A stretch of DNA of 64,000 nt from Metapseudomonas boanensis. GTDB taxonomy: Bacteria > Pseudomonadota > Gammaproteobacteria > Pseudomonadales > Pseudomonadaceae. Within the stretch, counting starts at the first letter, position 1; each line of letters opens with the position of its first letter. Shown one piece after another: positions 28,121-37,538 of the stretch. The notes below the pieces were generated by a model that worked only from the letters and a program-made list of their open reading frames with translations, was not told where the DNA came from and did no database searches. The translations under genes were made by a program, and so were the position numbers. The stretch covers positions 1 through 64,000 of the forward strand of contig NZ_JAGTIS010000001.1 in NCBI RefSeq assembly GCF_018704125.1, read 5' to 3'.

Positions 28121-30172
28121 CTAGGTCACCTGCAGTATCCGCATCATCTCGTGGTCTTCGTGGGAGAGGATGTGGCAGTGCCAGACGTATTGTCCTCGCT
28201 TGTTGAAACGCGCCTTGATCCGCACCACCTGGCCTGTGGGGTTGCCCGACTCAGGTTCGGGGTTGCCGGGAAGGGCCGTGACCATGTCCTTCGGTGCCGC
28301 CTGGAAGTATTCCGGGCCGACCGGCGCGGCGGAGAAGTGCTTGATGAAGGAGATTTCCGGTGCCTCGCCCATCATGCCGTCGTGCTGCGGAATCATCTGC
28401 GAGCCGGTGACCTGATACTCGAACACTTGCCGATCCAGGATCTCGAAGTTGACGAGGTGCAAATGGACCGGGTGGGCGTCGGCGGTGAAGTTGTAGATCT
28501 CCCAGACCTCGGTGCCGTCCAGGCTCGGTAACTCGGTTGTTGGTTGGAACCATGCGTAGGCGGTGGCGACGTTCGTGGTGTTGAGGTTGCCGGACTTGAC
28601 CGTTCCCAGCAGCGGCTGCAGTCGTCCGAACCCGTCATTGCCCTCGAAGAGCGCCACCCTGCGCACGGTGGCGCTACCGGATACGCCTGCGTAGTCGGGC
28701 AGGAGCTGGGGTTGGAAGTTGTCCGCCACGCCGGACTTGGGCTTGACCACGTCGAAGGCCATGACCCGGTCGGTCTGGCGGTCATCGAACAGATCTTCCG
28801 GGGCCAGGTCGGCACCGAAGGCTCCGCCGAAGGGCGAATCGCCGCCCAGGTTCTTCATAATCACCCGGCTGCCGAAGGGTACCTGCGAGAAATCGAGTAC
28901 GACGTCGTAACGGCCGCCAGGCTCGAAGACCAGCGTGTCGGTCTCGCGTGGTGTGCCAAGGCCCTGGTCGCTGCCGATCACCCAGAAGGGCAATGGCGCG
29001 CCGGCACTGGAATGATTGGGGTCGGTGACGTTGGCGGCGACGGCTACGAACTGGAGCACCATGAACCGCGAGTCGCAGCCATTCACCAGGCGCAAGCGAT
29101 AGTGGCGCGGCTCTACGTTGGCCTTGGGCCAGATCTTGCCGTTGACCACGATGTGGTCGCCGAAGAACTCGGCGAGCGCGGTGGGGCCGCCGTTGGGGAA
29201 GTGCTCGGGTGGCAGGATGACGCCTTCGCCAGTGATGAAGTCGTCGTAGAACGGGTCGCCCGGGAAGGCGGGATAGAACAGCGCGCCTTTCTCGGTGAAC
29301 ATGCGGTCCTGGACGAGGTAGGCCAGTTCATAGGGATAGGCGGGAAGGCCCAGGGGGTTGCTGGACAAACCGGTATCGAACTGGTCGCGAATGATGTACT
29401 GGCCGGCAAGGCCCGCGTAGACATTGAGACGGGTAATGCCCAAGGCATGGTCGTGGTACCAGAGCTGGCAGGCCGGCACGGTGTTGTTGTAGCGGAAGTG
29501 GTCGGTGAAGCCACCGGGGACGAAGTCCCACTGCGGACCGGTTACCTTGCCACCTGGGCTGTAGAAGAACTCGGGGTTGCCGTCGAACTGGAAATCACTA
29601 TTGGCGCCGTGGAGGTGGGTACTGATCGGTACGCCGTTGTTCTTGATGCTGAATGCCCGGTAATCGACACCATTGGCCGAGTTATCCCCGTGCAGCGAGT
29701 AGCACCAGTGCACGTTGGTATCGAGGGGCAGCAGGTGACTCTTGCTGCGCAGTTCGTTGCTCCAGCGAACCAGCGCCTCTTCCGCTCCCCCCGCCGAACT
29801 GTTGACGACCTGGATCGTCTGGCCGGGCCAGCTCACGGTTCTTGAGCCGTAGCCCCAGACCTGCGTCCACAACTTCTTGCGATTCGATGGTTGTATCAGG
29901 CCAGTCTGTTGCTCGGTTTCAGTGATCCGGACGTTGAAGTTCGGGTTCATGGCCGGCTGGCCACCGACACTGAAATCCTTGAACAGAAATGCTGGATCCA
30001 GCGCGTTTGGTGCCAACTCGACAAATTTGGGTTGCAGCGCGGGGTCGCTCAGCAAACCGACGTTCGAGAAGAATGCGGCTGCCTGCGCACGGCGCAGAAA
30101 CGGGTGGCTGGGAAGCATTAGCGCACCTGCGGCAAGCGCGCTGTATTGAAGAACCCGACGCCTTGAGATCAT
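28121..30172 (-). CDS. Multicopper oxidase, CotA/bilirubin-oxidase-like, Tat-exported
   Basis: 683-residue laccase-type oxidase with a Tat signal (SRRRVLQYSALAAGALML, cut near RRAQAAA). Copper sites in order: STHLHGANSDF, LWYHDHALGITRLN, AHPVHLHLVNFEI and YVWHCHILSHEDHEMM, giving the full set for the type 1 and trinuclear centres with an axial Met. Such enzymes oxidise phenols, metal ions or bilirubin-like compounds at the cost of O2, in the periplasm. It is longer than CotA (about 510) because of extra loops in the middle. It stands alone, with a perfect ANR/FNR-type box upstream. Substrate unknown; manganese or cuprous oxidation cannot be told apart here. Confidence 0.9.
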   Translation of the reverse strand: MISRRRVLQYSALAAGALMLPSHPFLRRAQAAAFFSNVGLLSDPALQPKFVELAPNALDPAFLFKDFSVGGQPAMNPNFNVRITETEQQTGLIQPSNRKKLWTQVWGYGSRTVSWPGQTIQVVNSSAGGAEEALVRWSNELRSKSHLLPLDTNVHWCYSLHGDNSANGVDYRAFSIKNNGVPISTHLHGANSDFQFDGNPEFFYSPGGKVTGPQWDFVPGGFTDHFRYNNTVPACQLWYHDHALGITRLNVYAGLAGQYIIRDQFDTGLSSNPLGLPAYPYELAYLVQDRMFTEKGALFYPAFPGDPFYDDFITGEGVILPPEHFPNGGPTALAEFFGDHIVVNGKIWPKANVEPRHYRLRLVNGCDSRFMVLQFVAVAANVTDPNHSSAGAPLPFWVIGSDQGLGTPRETDTLVFEPGGRYDVVLDFSQVPFGSRVIMKNLGGDSPFGGAFGADLAPEDLFDDRQTDRVMAFDVVKPKSGVADNFQPQLLPDYAGVSGSATVRRVALFEGNDGFGRLQPLLGTVKSGNLNTTNVATAYAWFQPTTELPSLDGTEVWEIYNFTADAHPVHLHLVNFEILDRQVFEYQVTGSQMIPQHDGMMGEAPEISFIKHFSAAPVGPEYFQAAPKDMVTALPGNPEPESGNPTGQVVRIKARFNKRGQYVWHCHILSHEDHEMMRILQVT

Positions 30173-30267
30173 GTTCAGTCCTCCCCAATTGAGGGATCGG
30201 AGGCAAATAGGGGCCCTTTCGAATGGCAGGGCGACTGCACTATTGCGCTGCGCTGGCGACTCAAAAT

Positions 30268-30281
30268 TTGATGTAGATCAA
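30268..30281. promoter_or_regulatory. Perfect ANR/FNR/DNR box upstream of the multicopper oxidase
   Basis: TTGATGTAGATCAA matches the TTGAT-n4-ATCAA consensus of the FNR/ANR family exactly. Its centre is 102 bp before the MCO start. On the minus strand AATAGT (30239-30244) lies where a -10 hexamer would be for a class II, -41.5 activator site. It would put an O2-consuming enzyme under an oxygen-limitation regulator. The remainder of 30173-30588 has no gene. Confidence 0.7.
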
Positions 30282-30576
30282 TCCACAGGGGCCATGGAAA
30301 GGGGCCACCCGATAAGCCCGCGCAATTGAGGGATAGGTGGTTGTGATACCCCGGGTAGTACGCTCAACCTGCTACGACTTTGAGATCAAAAGGGGCTCAC
30401 GACCAAGGCAGACGGCTTCGCCGCTCAACGCCCGGGCATTGCCAGGCCGGGGGGGCGTCCGTCGGTATCGCTGTTGCCGATGTGGTCCATGCGCTAGATC
30501 GTCGCGACGAGACTGTCGGTCTTGCGGTCTGCTGGGAGAGGACTGAATTGCGCGCTGACAGGGCGGCATGGCTGGG

Positions 30577-30593
30577 TGTAATCGATGATTACA
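30577..30593. promoter_or_regulatory. Palindrome at the 3' end of the LysR gene
   Basis: TGTAATC-gat-GATTACA, 7-bp perfect arms, overlaps the stop codon of the LysR gene (30589-30591). It is AT-rich, unlike a GC-rich terminator stem, and looks like an operator of unknown owner. Confidence 0.4.
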
Positions 30594-31476
30594 TTTGCCC
30601 TGGCCGGGCCTGTGCCGTGAGCCAACTCACCAGTTCTTGCAGTTCCGGGCTGGGGGCGAGGCGGTCAGGGTAGACCAGGAAGTAGGCACCACCGGTAGGT
30701 ACCTTGAGGTCGAAAGGCGCCACCAGGCGTCCGCTGCTGAGCTCCTCGCCAATCAGTGCCCAATCACCCAGGGCAACGCCGGAGCCTTGGGCGGCGACGG
30801 AGAGGGCGAGGTCCAGCGTGTCGAAGTGGTGTCCGCTTCCGAGATTGTCGAGGGTGATACCAGCGGCCTGCAGCCAGGTTTGCCAGTCCTTCTCATCGCG
30901 CGTGGGGTGTAGCAGCGTGTGTCGCGCAAGGTCGGCTGGCGTGTTCAGTGGTAGTGGGCCGGCAATGAGTTGGGGGGCGCAAACCGGGATCAGTGCTTCA
31001 TCGAACAGGTGATGGGCCTCGACAGCGCTACCGGGGTCGTTGCCATAGACCACGGCGGCGTCGAACTCTTCGCGACGGAAATCCACGCCGTACTGCACGG
31101 TTGTGGTGAGCTCGACCGGTACGTCCGGACGTTCCGCCTGCCACTGCATCAGGCGAGGCAGGAGCCAGCGCATGACGCAGGTGGGTGCCTTGAGCTGCAG
31201 GGCCTTGCGCTTGGCGCCAACCTGTTCCACGGCCTCGTCGATCAGGCTGAAGACCTGCTGGATCCGCGGGTACAGCTCGCGCCCCTGTGCCGTAAGGCTA
31301 AGCCCGCGTGCCTGGCGCTGGAACAGTGGATAACCCAGGTGGCTCTCCAATCCGGCGATCTGTCGGCTGACGGCGCCCTGGGTGATGTGCAGCAGCTCTG
31401 CAGCACGCGTGAAATTGCAGCACTGCGCAGTGATCAGGAAAGTGTGCAGGGCAGGCAAGGGCGGGAGACGTTTCAT
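30589..31476 (-). CDS. LysR-family regulator (GcvA-like), divergent from an aldehyde dehydrogenase
   Basis: 295 residues: winged HTH at about 7-66 (FTRAAELLHITQGAVSRQIAGLE) and a GcvA-type effector domain (PTCVMRWLLPRLMQWQ, GDWALIGEELSSGRLVAPFD). It is transcribed away from the aldehyde dehydrogenase and ABC-importer genes across a 175-bp gap and is the likely regulator of that module. No perfect dyad was seen in the gap. The inducer is unknown. Confidence 0.87.
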   Translation of the reverse strand: MKRLPPLPALHTFLITAQCCNFTRAAELLHITQGAVSRQIAGLESHLGYPLFQRQARGLSLTAQGRELYPRIQQVFSLIDEAVEQVGAKRKALQLKAPTCVMRWLLPRLMQWQAERPDVPVELTTTVQYGVDFRREEFDAAVVYGNDPGSAVEAHHLFDEALIPVCAPQLIAGPLPLNTPADLARHTLLHPTRDEKDWQTWLQAAGITLDNLGSGHHFDTLDLALSVAAQGSGVALGDWALIGEELSSGRLVAPFDLKVPTGGAYFLVYPDRLAPSPELQELVSWLTAQARPGQM

Positions 31477-31651
31477 GGGCGCTCAGGTATGAGTTGAGGA
31501 CATGGCTAGTATGACGAATTTTGCCTTGTCATGGCCGCCGGCGGGCGGGTCCAATTGTGCAATCCCGATCCCCCGGTTTCCGTCCCGCGATGCTTTGGGC
31601 GCGCAGGTGGCGATGGTGCGGACCTATCAGCTGAACGCATGGAATAACGCA

Positions 31652-33115
31652 ATGCAAAACACGCTTCCGACCTTCAACGATCCGCTCGCGGGTGTTTACA
31701 TCAACGGCCAATGGCTGGCTGGTGGCGAATGCCTGTCGGTCGTCAACCCCGCCACCGAGATGCCGCTGGCGAGCGTCGGCAGCGGCGATGCAGGCACGGT
31801 CGATCAGGCGGTTCGGGCAGGTGGCGAGGCGTTTCCTGCCTGGGCGGCGCGCTCGGGAGCGGAACGTGCAGCCTGCCTGCGGCGGATCGCCGAGGGCGTG
31901 CGTGCGCGCCGCGAGCGGCTGATTCAGTTGCAGTCGTCCAACAACGGCAAGCCGCTGGCCGAAGCGGGGCTGGATGTGGATGACGTGATCGCCACCTTCG
32001 AGTACTACGCAGGCCTGGCCGAAGGCCTGGATGCTGCGCAGGACCGCCCGGTGGAGCTGCCCAGCGAGGACTTCGCTGCACGCCTGCGTCGCGAGCCCTG
32101 TGGCGTGGTAGGGCTGATCGTGCCGTGGAACTTCCCGATGGTCACCACCGCCTGGAAGCTGGCGCCGGCCCTGGCGGCGGGTTGCAGCGTGGTGCTCAAG
32201 CCCTCCGAGGTGACGCCGCTGCCGGAGTTGGAACTGGCCAGCATCATCCATGACAGCGGCCTGCCGACAGGGGTGTTCAATCTGGTGTGCGGCACTGGTC
32301 TCGCGGTCGGCGCGCCGCTGGCCTCCCATCCGCGCGTGGCCAAGGTCTCCTTCACCGGCAGTAACGCCGTGGGCGTGCAGGTGATGCAGCGCGCGGCGGA
32401 AACGGTGAAGGGCGTGAGCCTGGAGCTGGGCGGCAAGTCGTCGTTGCTGGTGCTGGCCGATGCGGACCTGGAACTGGCAGTGGAGCTGGCCTGCGGTGGT
32501 GCCTTCTTCAACGCCGGGCAGATGTGCTCGGCTACCAGCCGCGTGCTGGTGGCGGAAGCCTTGGTGGCGGACTTCCTGGCGCGGGTCAAGGCGCGCGCCG
32601 AAGCCATCTGCGTGGGCGATCCTTTTGCTGAAGGTGTGGAGATGGGGGCACTGGTGAACCAGGCGCAGTACCTGCGGGTGCGCCGCCATATCGAGCGCGG
32701 CATCGAAGCGGGGGCGCGCCTGGTGTGCGGCGGCGAGCGGCCGCAGGACCTGGAGCAGGGTTACTTCCTGCAGCCAACGGTGTTCGCCGACGTGCCCAGG
32801 GATTGCAATCTGTGGAACGAGGAAATCTTCGGGCCGGTGCTCTGCGTGCGCAGCTTCGCCAGTGAGGCGGAGGCCATCGAACTGGCCAACGACAGCGAGT
32901 TCGGCCTGGTGGCCAGCGTGGTCAGCACGGATGCAGCAACTGCCGAGCGTGTGGCCAATGCCCTGCAGGCCGGCATGGTGTGGATCAACTCGCCGCAGGT
33001 GATCTTCCCACAGACCTCTTGGGGGGGGTACAAGCAGAGCAGCATCGGGCGTGAACTTGGGCCCTGGGGGCTGAGCGCCTTCCAGGAAATCAAGCACGTG
33101 GTGCGGGCGGTTTGA
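31652..33115 (+). CDS. Aldehyde dehydrogenase, betaine-aldehyde/gamma-aminobutyraldehyde type
   Basis: 487-residue NAD(P)+-dependent aldehyde dehydrogenase. Visible: VPWNFPMVTTAWKLAPALAAG, VLKPSEVTPLPELE, the general-base Glu in SLELGGKSSLLV, and catalytic Cys292 in NAGQMCSATS. ATG 31652 (MQNTLPTFNDPL) is chosen because family homology begins there; the frame is open 50 codons further with no site. The family oxidises amino-aldehydes such as those from polyamines or choline. A spermidine/putrescine-type importer follows, so an amino-aldehyde substrate is plausible but not proven. Confidence 0.85.
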   Translation: MQNTLPTFNDPLAGVYINGQWLAGGECLSVVNPATEMPLASVGSGDAGTVDQAVRAGGEAFPAWAARSGAERAACLRRIAEGVRARRERLIQLQSSNNGKPLAEAGLDVDDVIATFEYYAGLAEGLDAAQDRPVELPSEDFAARLRREPCGVVGLIVPWNFPMVTTAWKLAPALAAGCSVVLKPSEVTPLPELELASIIHDSGLPTGVFNLVCGTGLAVGAPLASHPRVAKVSFTGSNAVGVQVMQRAAETVKGVSLELGGKSSLLVLADADLELAVELACGGAFFNAGQMCSATSRVLVAEALVADFLARVKARAEAICVGDPFAEGVEMGALVNQAQYLRVRRHIERGIEAGARLVCGGERPQDLEQGYFLQPTVFADVPRDCNLWNEEIFGPVLCVRSFASEAEAIELANDSEFGLVASVVSTDAATAERVANALQAGMVWINSPQVIFPQTSWGGYKQSSIGRELGPWGLSAFQEIKHVVRAV

Positions 33116-33120
33116 CGGCG

Positions 33121-33149
33121 CAGCCCCTTTCCGGCCAGGAGAGGGGCTG
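33121..33149 (+). terminator. Hairpin after the aldehyde dehydrogenase
   Basis: 12-bp stem (33121-33132 with 33138-33149) with one G-U pair and a 5-nt loop, 5 bp after the stop. No T run. It suggests that the aldehyde dehydrogenase and the ABC importer are separate transcripts. Confidence 0.6.
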
Positions 33150-33234
33150 GTACGGGGGTTGCTTTGCTGTAGAGGCGATTTCAATCGCTAAGCAGGCCTG
33201 CCCGGCGGAGCAATGGGGGCGCTGCGCGCCCCTT

Positions 33235-33250
33235 GGCGAATGAATTCGCC
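33235..33250. repeat. GGCGAATGAATTCGCC repeat, copy 1
   Basis: A 16-bp near-palindrome that recurs with the same flank (cccac/ccca) at 38412 and, diverged, at 48275 and 63038. It is intergenic here, between the ALDH terminator and a second hairpin. Confidence 0.7.
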
Positions 33251-33277
33251 CCCACAGATAACAGCATGAAACCTCCC

Positions 33278-33299
33278 AAAGCCGCCTCCAGGCGGCTTT
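33278..33299 (+). terminator. Second terminator-like hairpin upstream of the potD-type gene
   Basis: AAAGCCGCC-tcca-GGCGGCTTT, a 9-bp perfect stem with flanking A and T runs, typical of pseudomonad terminators. The region 33300-33441 after it should carry the promoter of the ABC operon. Confidence 0.75.
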
Positions 33300-33441
33300 G
33301 TCATGTCTGGGTGTAAGCCATGCATTTTGAACATGGCTTCGATGACGAATTTTCGATTGTTGCGGCCACTCGCGGGTCGCAGCATGAGCCCGCCGGGCAG
33401 CTACCCGCCGCAAAGACATACAAGAACAAGAGGAGTCCTCG

Positions 33442-34545
33442 ATGGGCGATCATGATCTGAGCAGAAGAAACTTCATCAAGACCGTGGGCGTTGCCTCGGT
33501 GGCCGCAGCTACCCTGTCCATGCCCTTCATCCGGGCCAGCGCCAGTGATACACGCTTCCAGGGCAAGACGTTGCGCCTGCTCACCTGGTCCGACGACACC
33601 GGCCTGGCGGCGCTGCGCAATATCGCCGCGACCTTCGAGGCCAAGACTGGGGCGAAGGTGATTGCCGACCGCACCGGCAGCACCTCCGAGATGGTCGCCA
33701 AGCTCAAGGCGGGCGGCGATCGCCCGCAGTACGACATCATCACCCTGGCCGGCGTGGGCGCCGAGGGCCTGGCCAGCGCCGGGCTCCTGGAGAAGCCTGA
33801 CCTCAACCGCATTCCCAACCTCAAGGACGTCCCGGCGCAGTACCAGACTGGTGCCAATGGCCACGGCATCGGTTACCTGCTGTGGTGCAACAGCCTCGTC
33901 TACAACACCCGGACCGTGAAAGAAGTGCCGGACAGCTATGCCGCGCTCTGGGACCCGACCTACGAAGGTCGCCTGTTCCTGCCGCCGCCGAACTGGACCG
34001 AGGCCATGGACCTGATCATCATCGCCGCCAAGCTGGCTGGCGGTGACGTGCACAACATCGAGCCGGGCTTCAAGAAGCTGGAGGAGCTGAAGGACCGGGT
34101 GATGACCCTTGGGGAAAACCCCAACCAGATCGCCGAACTGTTCCGCACCAACTCGCTGGACATGGGCGGCCTCTATGCCCCGGCCTTCTTCCCCAAGCAA
34201 ATTCGCGACCCCGCCTACAGCCTGGGCGCCACCTTCGGCATGAAGGAAGGCTTCTACACCGACCTGATGCTCTCGGTGATGCCCAAGCACCGTCCGGGCG
34301 ACGATGACCTGGCTTACGCCTTCCTCGACCATTCGCTCGACCCGTTGGTGCAGGGCAAGATGGCTGAAGACATCTTCAACGGCCCGGTGAACGCCAAGGC
34401 GATCATCTCTGCCGAGGCGCGCAAGAGCCCGTTCATCCTCACGCCGGAGCAGATCGCGGAGAAGGCGATCATGCACGACAACGCCTTCCTCGCCACGGTC
34501 CACGACCAGTGGATTCGCCGCTACACGGAAATCTTCTCTTCCTGA
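33442..34545 (+). CDS. ABC importer binding protein, spermidine/putrescine (PotD/PotF) type, Tat signal
   Basis: 367 residues with a twin-arginine signal (LSRRNFIKTVGVASVAAATL) instead of the usual Sec signal. The mature part is a type II binding fold (TLRLLTWSDDTGLAAL, DIITLAGVGAEGLA, LWDPTYEGRLFLPPP). AGGAG lies upstream of ATG 33442. The family binds polyamines, but also 2-aminoethylphosphonate, opines and other small molecules, so the substrate is open. It heads potBCA-type genes. Confidence 0.87.
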   Translation: MGDHDLSRRNFIKTVGVASVAAATLSMPFIRASASDTRFQGKTLRLLTWSDDTGLAALRNIAATFEAKTGAKVIADRTGSTSEMVAKLKAGGDRPQYDIITLAGVGAEGLASAGLLEKPDLNRIPNLKDVPAQYQTGANGHGIGYLLWCNSLVYNTRTVKEVPDSYAALWDPTYEGRLFLPPPNWTEAMDLIIIAAKLAGGDVHNIEPGFKKLEELKDRVMTLGENPNQIAELFRTNSLDMGGLYAPAFFPKQIRDPAYSLGATFGMKEGFYTDLMLSVMPKHRPGDDDLAYAFLDHSLDPLVQGKMAEDIFNGPVNAKAIISAEARKSPFILTPEQIAEKAIMHDNAFLATVHDQWIRRYTEIFSS

Positions 34546-34640
34546 TGCTGCCACGGCGCACGCCGTGATTCGCCCCGCGCGGACGGCCACTGGCCGCCTG
34601 GCGGGGTGCGTGGAATTCCAGTTCTGACGAGACAAGCGAT

Positions 34641-35549
34641 ATGGAACACACAGATCTGACCCATCCGGTCGGCGCGGCCCCTGTGCGCGTGCCCAAAGGG
34701 GTTTCCCCGACGACACGGGCCTGGCTCTTCCTCACGCCGTCGATGCTGTTCCTCGCGGTACTGGTGGCGGCAAGCCTGCTGGTGCTGCGCATGAGCATAG
34801 GCGTCAAGGGCGCCGAATGGAGCGGCTTCAGCCTGGCCAGCTATGCCCAACTGCTCGAACCCTACTACCTGAAATCCCTGCTGCTGACGCTGCGTCTGGC
34901 CTTCTTCAGCGCGCTGATCGCGGTGGCCTTGGCCATTCCGGTGGGCTACTGCATGTCGCGCCTGCAGTCGCCTTTCCTGCGCCGGGTATTCCTCGCTGCG
35001 GTGCTGTTGCCGCTGCTGGTCAACCTGTTGCTGCAGAGCTACGGCTGGCTGGTGATCCTCGGCCCGGCGGGCATGCTCAACCAGGCGCTGATGGGCCTGG
35101 GCCTGATCGATCGACCGGTGATGCTGCTGTATAACCAGACCGGCGTTCTGATGGGCCTGGTGCAGACGGCTTTCCCCCTGGCGGTGCTGCCAATTGCCAG
35201 CGCCATGCGCGGTGTGGCGCGCAGCTATGAAGAGGCCGCCGCCACCCTGGGCGCCAGCCGTTTGCAGGTGTTCCGCCAAGTGGTGCTGCCGATGAGCCTG
35301 CCGGGCATATTCACCGGCGCCACCCTGGTATTCGCCTACAACGCCAGCAGCTTCGTGGTGCCGCTGCTGCTCGGCGGGCGCCGAGTGCCGATGCTGGCGG
35401 TGATGGTGCATGACCAGATCGCCCCGCTGATGAACTGGCCGGCCGCTTCCGCCGCGGGCGTGGTGCTGATCGTCACCACCCTGGCGATCATGGCCTTCTC
35501 CGAATACGTCACCGGCCGTCGCCGGCGCATGCTGGAGGCTTCGCAATGA
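34641..35549 (+). CDS. ABC importer permease, PotB type
   Basis: 302-residue inner-membrane permease with six predicted spans and the EAA loop (YEEAAATLGASRLQVFRQVVLPMSLPG). The N-terminal tail of about 25 residues is polar. It overlaps the PotC-type gene by 4 bp (ATGA). It pairs with that permease and the ATPase below. Confidence 0.88.
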   Translation: MEHTDLTHPVGAAPVRVPKGVSPTTRAWLFLTPSMLFLAVLVAASLLVLRMSIGVKGAEWSGFSLASYAQLLEPYYLKSLLLTLRLAFFSALIAVALAIPVGYCMSRLQSPFLRRVFLAAVLLPLLVNLLLQSYGWLVILGPAGMLNQALMGLGLIDRPVMLLYNQTGVLMGLVQTAFPLAVLPIASAMRGVARSYEEAAATLGASRLQVFRQVVLPMSLPGIFTGATLVFAYNASSFVVPLLLGGRRVPMLAVMVHDQIAPLMNWPAASAAGVVLIVTTLAIMAFSEYVTGRRRRMLEASQ

Positions 35550-36391
35550 ACATTCCATTCCGCTCCCGGGCAGCCCTGCCGGGCGAAACCGGCCGTTTCG
35601 TGATGTTCGTCTCCGGCGCTGTCCTGCTGCTGGCGGTGCTGCCGATCTTGACGATGATCGTGATGTCCTTCAGCGGCGCGTCGAACCTGGATTTCCCGCC
35701 GTCGAGCTTCAGCCTGCAATGGTACGAGGCGGCCTGGCGCACTTTCGTTTCGCCTGATGCGAGCGATGTGCTGAGCCTCGGCCAGGCGCTCGGCACCAGC
35801 CTGCTGGTGGCCTGCCTGAGCATGGTGTTGGCAACCCTGATCGCAGTGCCGGCGGCGTACGCGCTGACCCGCTGCGAGTTCCGTGGCAAGGCGGTGGCGC
35901 TGCAATTGATGTCGCTGCCACTGGTGTTCCCCATGGTGGTGCTGGGCCTGGCCCTGCTGCTGGTGTTCGACAGCCTGCCGTTCCACATGGATACCTCGCG
36001 CCTGGTGATCGCCCACGTGATCCTGGCGCTGCCCTTCGTGGTGAAGAACTGCACCGCGGCCATGGTTTCCATCGGCACTGAAGTGGAGGAGGCCGCGCTG
36101 ATGCTCGGTGCGCCGCCGCTACGGGCGATCATCGACGTCGTGGTGCCGCTGATGCGCTCGGGGATCCTGGCGGGGATGCTGCTGGCCTTCATCGTCTCGT
36201 TCAACGAGTTCACGGTGACCTACTTCCTCTACAACATCGACGTGATGACCGTGCCGATCTGGATGTACAGCCGCACCGTGTCGTCCCTCGACCCCACCGT
36301 ATTTTCCTTTGCCGTGCTGATTGTGCTGATCGACTTCGCCCTGATCTGGGCGCTGGAGAAACTGGTCGGCGACGGCGGCGTGTCCTTCTGA
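35546..36391 (+). CDS. ABC importer permease, PotC type
   Basis: 281-residue inner-membrane permease with six predicted spans and the EAA loop (VEEAALMLGAPPLRAIIDVVVPLMRSG). FNEFTVTYFLYNIDVMTVP-like sequence near the C-terminus is typical of PotC. It starts inside the PotB-type stop and is followed after 13 bp by the ATPase gene. Confidence 0.88.
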   Translation: MNIPFRSRAALPGETGRFVMFVSGAVLLLAVLPILTMIVMSFSGASNLDFPPSSFSLQWYEAAWRTFVSPDASDVLSLGQALGTSLLVACLSMVLATLIAVPAAYALTRCEFRGKAVALQLMSLPLVFPMVVLGLALLLVFDSLPFHMDTSRLVIAHVILALPFVVKNCTAAMVSIGTEVEEAALMLGAPPLRAIIDVVVPLMRSGILAGMLLAFIVSFNEFTVTYFLYNIDVMTVPIWMYSRTVSSLDPTVFSFAVLIVLIDFALIWALEKLVGDGGVSF

Positions 36392-36404
36392 TTTGAGGTG
36401 AAGC

Positions 36405-37460
36405 ATGTCTGGACTGATTCTGAAAAACGTCGAAAAACGCTACGGTTCCATCTGCGCCGTGAAGGACGTCAACCTGCACCTGCCGGAGGGCAAGCTGGTG
36501 TGTTTCCTCGGCCCGTCGGGCTGCGGCAAGACCACACTGCTGCGCATGATCGCCGGGCTGGAGAGCCTCAGCGCCGGGGAGATCTGCCTGGACGGCCGCG
36601 ACGTCAGCCATACCCCGGCGCACCAGCGTAACTTCGGCATGGTGTTCCAATCGCTGGCGCTGTTCCCGCACATGACGGTCGGGGAGAACATCGCCTATCC
36701 GCTGCGCCTGCGTAATGTACCCAAGGCAGAGCAGCAGGCACGCGTGGCCGAGTTGCTGCAGCTGATCCAGTTGCAGGAAATGGTCGACCGGCCGGTGTCC
36801 CGTCTCTCTGGTGGCCAGCGCCAGCGCGTGGCAATTGCCCGCGCCATTGCCGCGCACCCCAAGTTGCTGCTGCTCGATGAGCCGCTCTCGGCGCTGGATG
36901 CCAAGCTGCGCGAGTCGATGCAGATCGAGATTCGCCAGCTGCAGCAACGCTTGAACATCACCACCATCATGGTCACCCACGACCAGCGTGAGGCCATGAC
37001 CATGGCCGACCTGGTCGTCGTGCTCGGCGAGCACCGCGTGCAGCAGGTGGGGACGCCGATCGAGATCTACCGCAACCCCGCCAATGAATTCGTCGCTGAC
37101 TTCATCGGCACCGGCAATATCTTCCCGGCCACCGCGCTGGGCAACGGCCGGGTCAGCCTGCCGGGCGGCGCAGCCTTCCAGGCGCCGACCGGCAGCGGCA
37201 TCCAGCCTGGCGCTCTGATCAAGTTGCTGGTGCGTCCTGAGGACTTGCAGTTGTCCACAGCCCAGGCCGGCGGCGCGAACAGCGTGCCGGGCACGGTGAC
37301 CTTCGTGCGCGACATAGGCGCGACCATCGAAACTACGGTCGACTGCTCTGGCGTCTCGCTGACCGCCCTGACCACACCTTGCCAGGGCATCGGTCTGGCC
37401 ATCGGTAATCCGGTATCGGTGACCATTCCGGAGCACGCGTGCCGGGTGATTTCGGCGTGA
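36405..37460 (+). CDS. ABC importer ATPase, PotA type
   Basis: 351-residue ATPase with a C-terminal TOBE domain (from about 270). Walker A GPSGCGKTTLLR, Q-loop VFQSLALFPHMTV, signature LSGGQRQRVAIARA, Walker B LLLLDEPLSALDAK and H-loop VTHDQREAM. GAGG precedes ATG 36405. Last gene of the transport part; the SDR gene follows after 78 bp. Confidence 0.9.
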   Translation: MSGLILKNVEKRYGSICAVKDVNLHLPEGKLVCFLGPSGCGKTTLLRMIAGLESLSAGEICLDGRDVSHTPAHQRNFGMVFQSLALFPHMTVGENIAYPLRLRNVPKAEQQARVAELLQLIQLQEMVDRPVSRLSGGQRQRVAIARAIAAHPKLLLLDEPLSALDAKLRESMQIEIRQLQQRLNITTIMVTHDQREAMTMADLVVVLGEHRVQQVGTPIEIYRNPANEFVADFIGTGNIFPATALGNGRVSLPGGAAFQAPTGSGIQPGALIKLLVRPEDLQLSTAQAGGANSVPGTVTFVRDIGATIETTVDCSGVSLTALTTPCQGIGLAIGNPVSVTIPEHACRVISA

Positions 37461-37538
37461 CGGGATGAGCCTTGGTGATTGGCCGTCAGCGATGGCGGGC
37501 GCACACTGGCGGGCGAGTCCACATAGGGAGAATGGAAA

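Noticed and set aside
31502-31651. N-terminal 50-codon extension of the aldehyde dehydrogenase
   Set aside because: It reads as proline/glycine-rich non-family sequence lacking a ribosome site; homology begins at ATG 31652.
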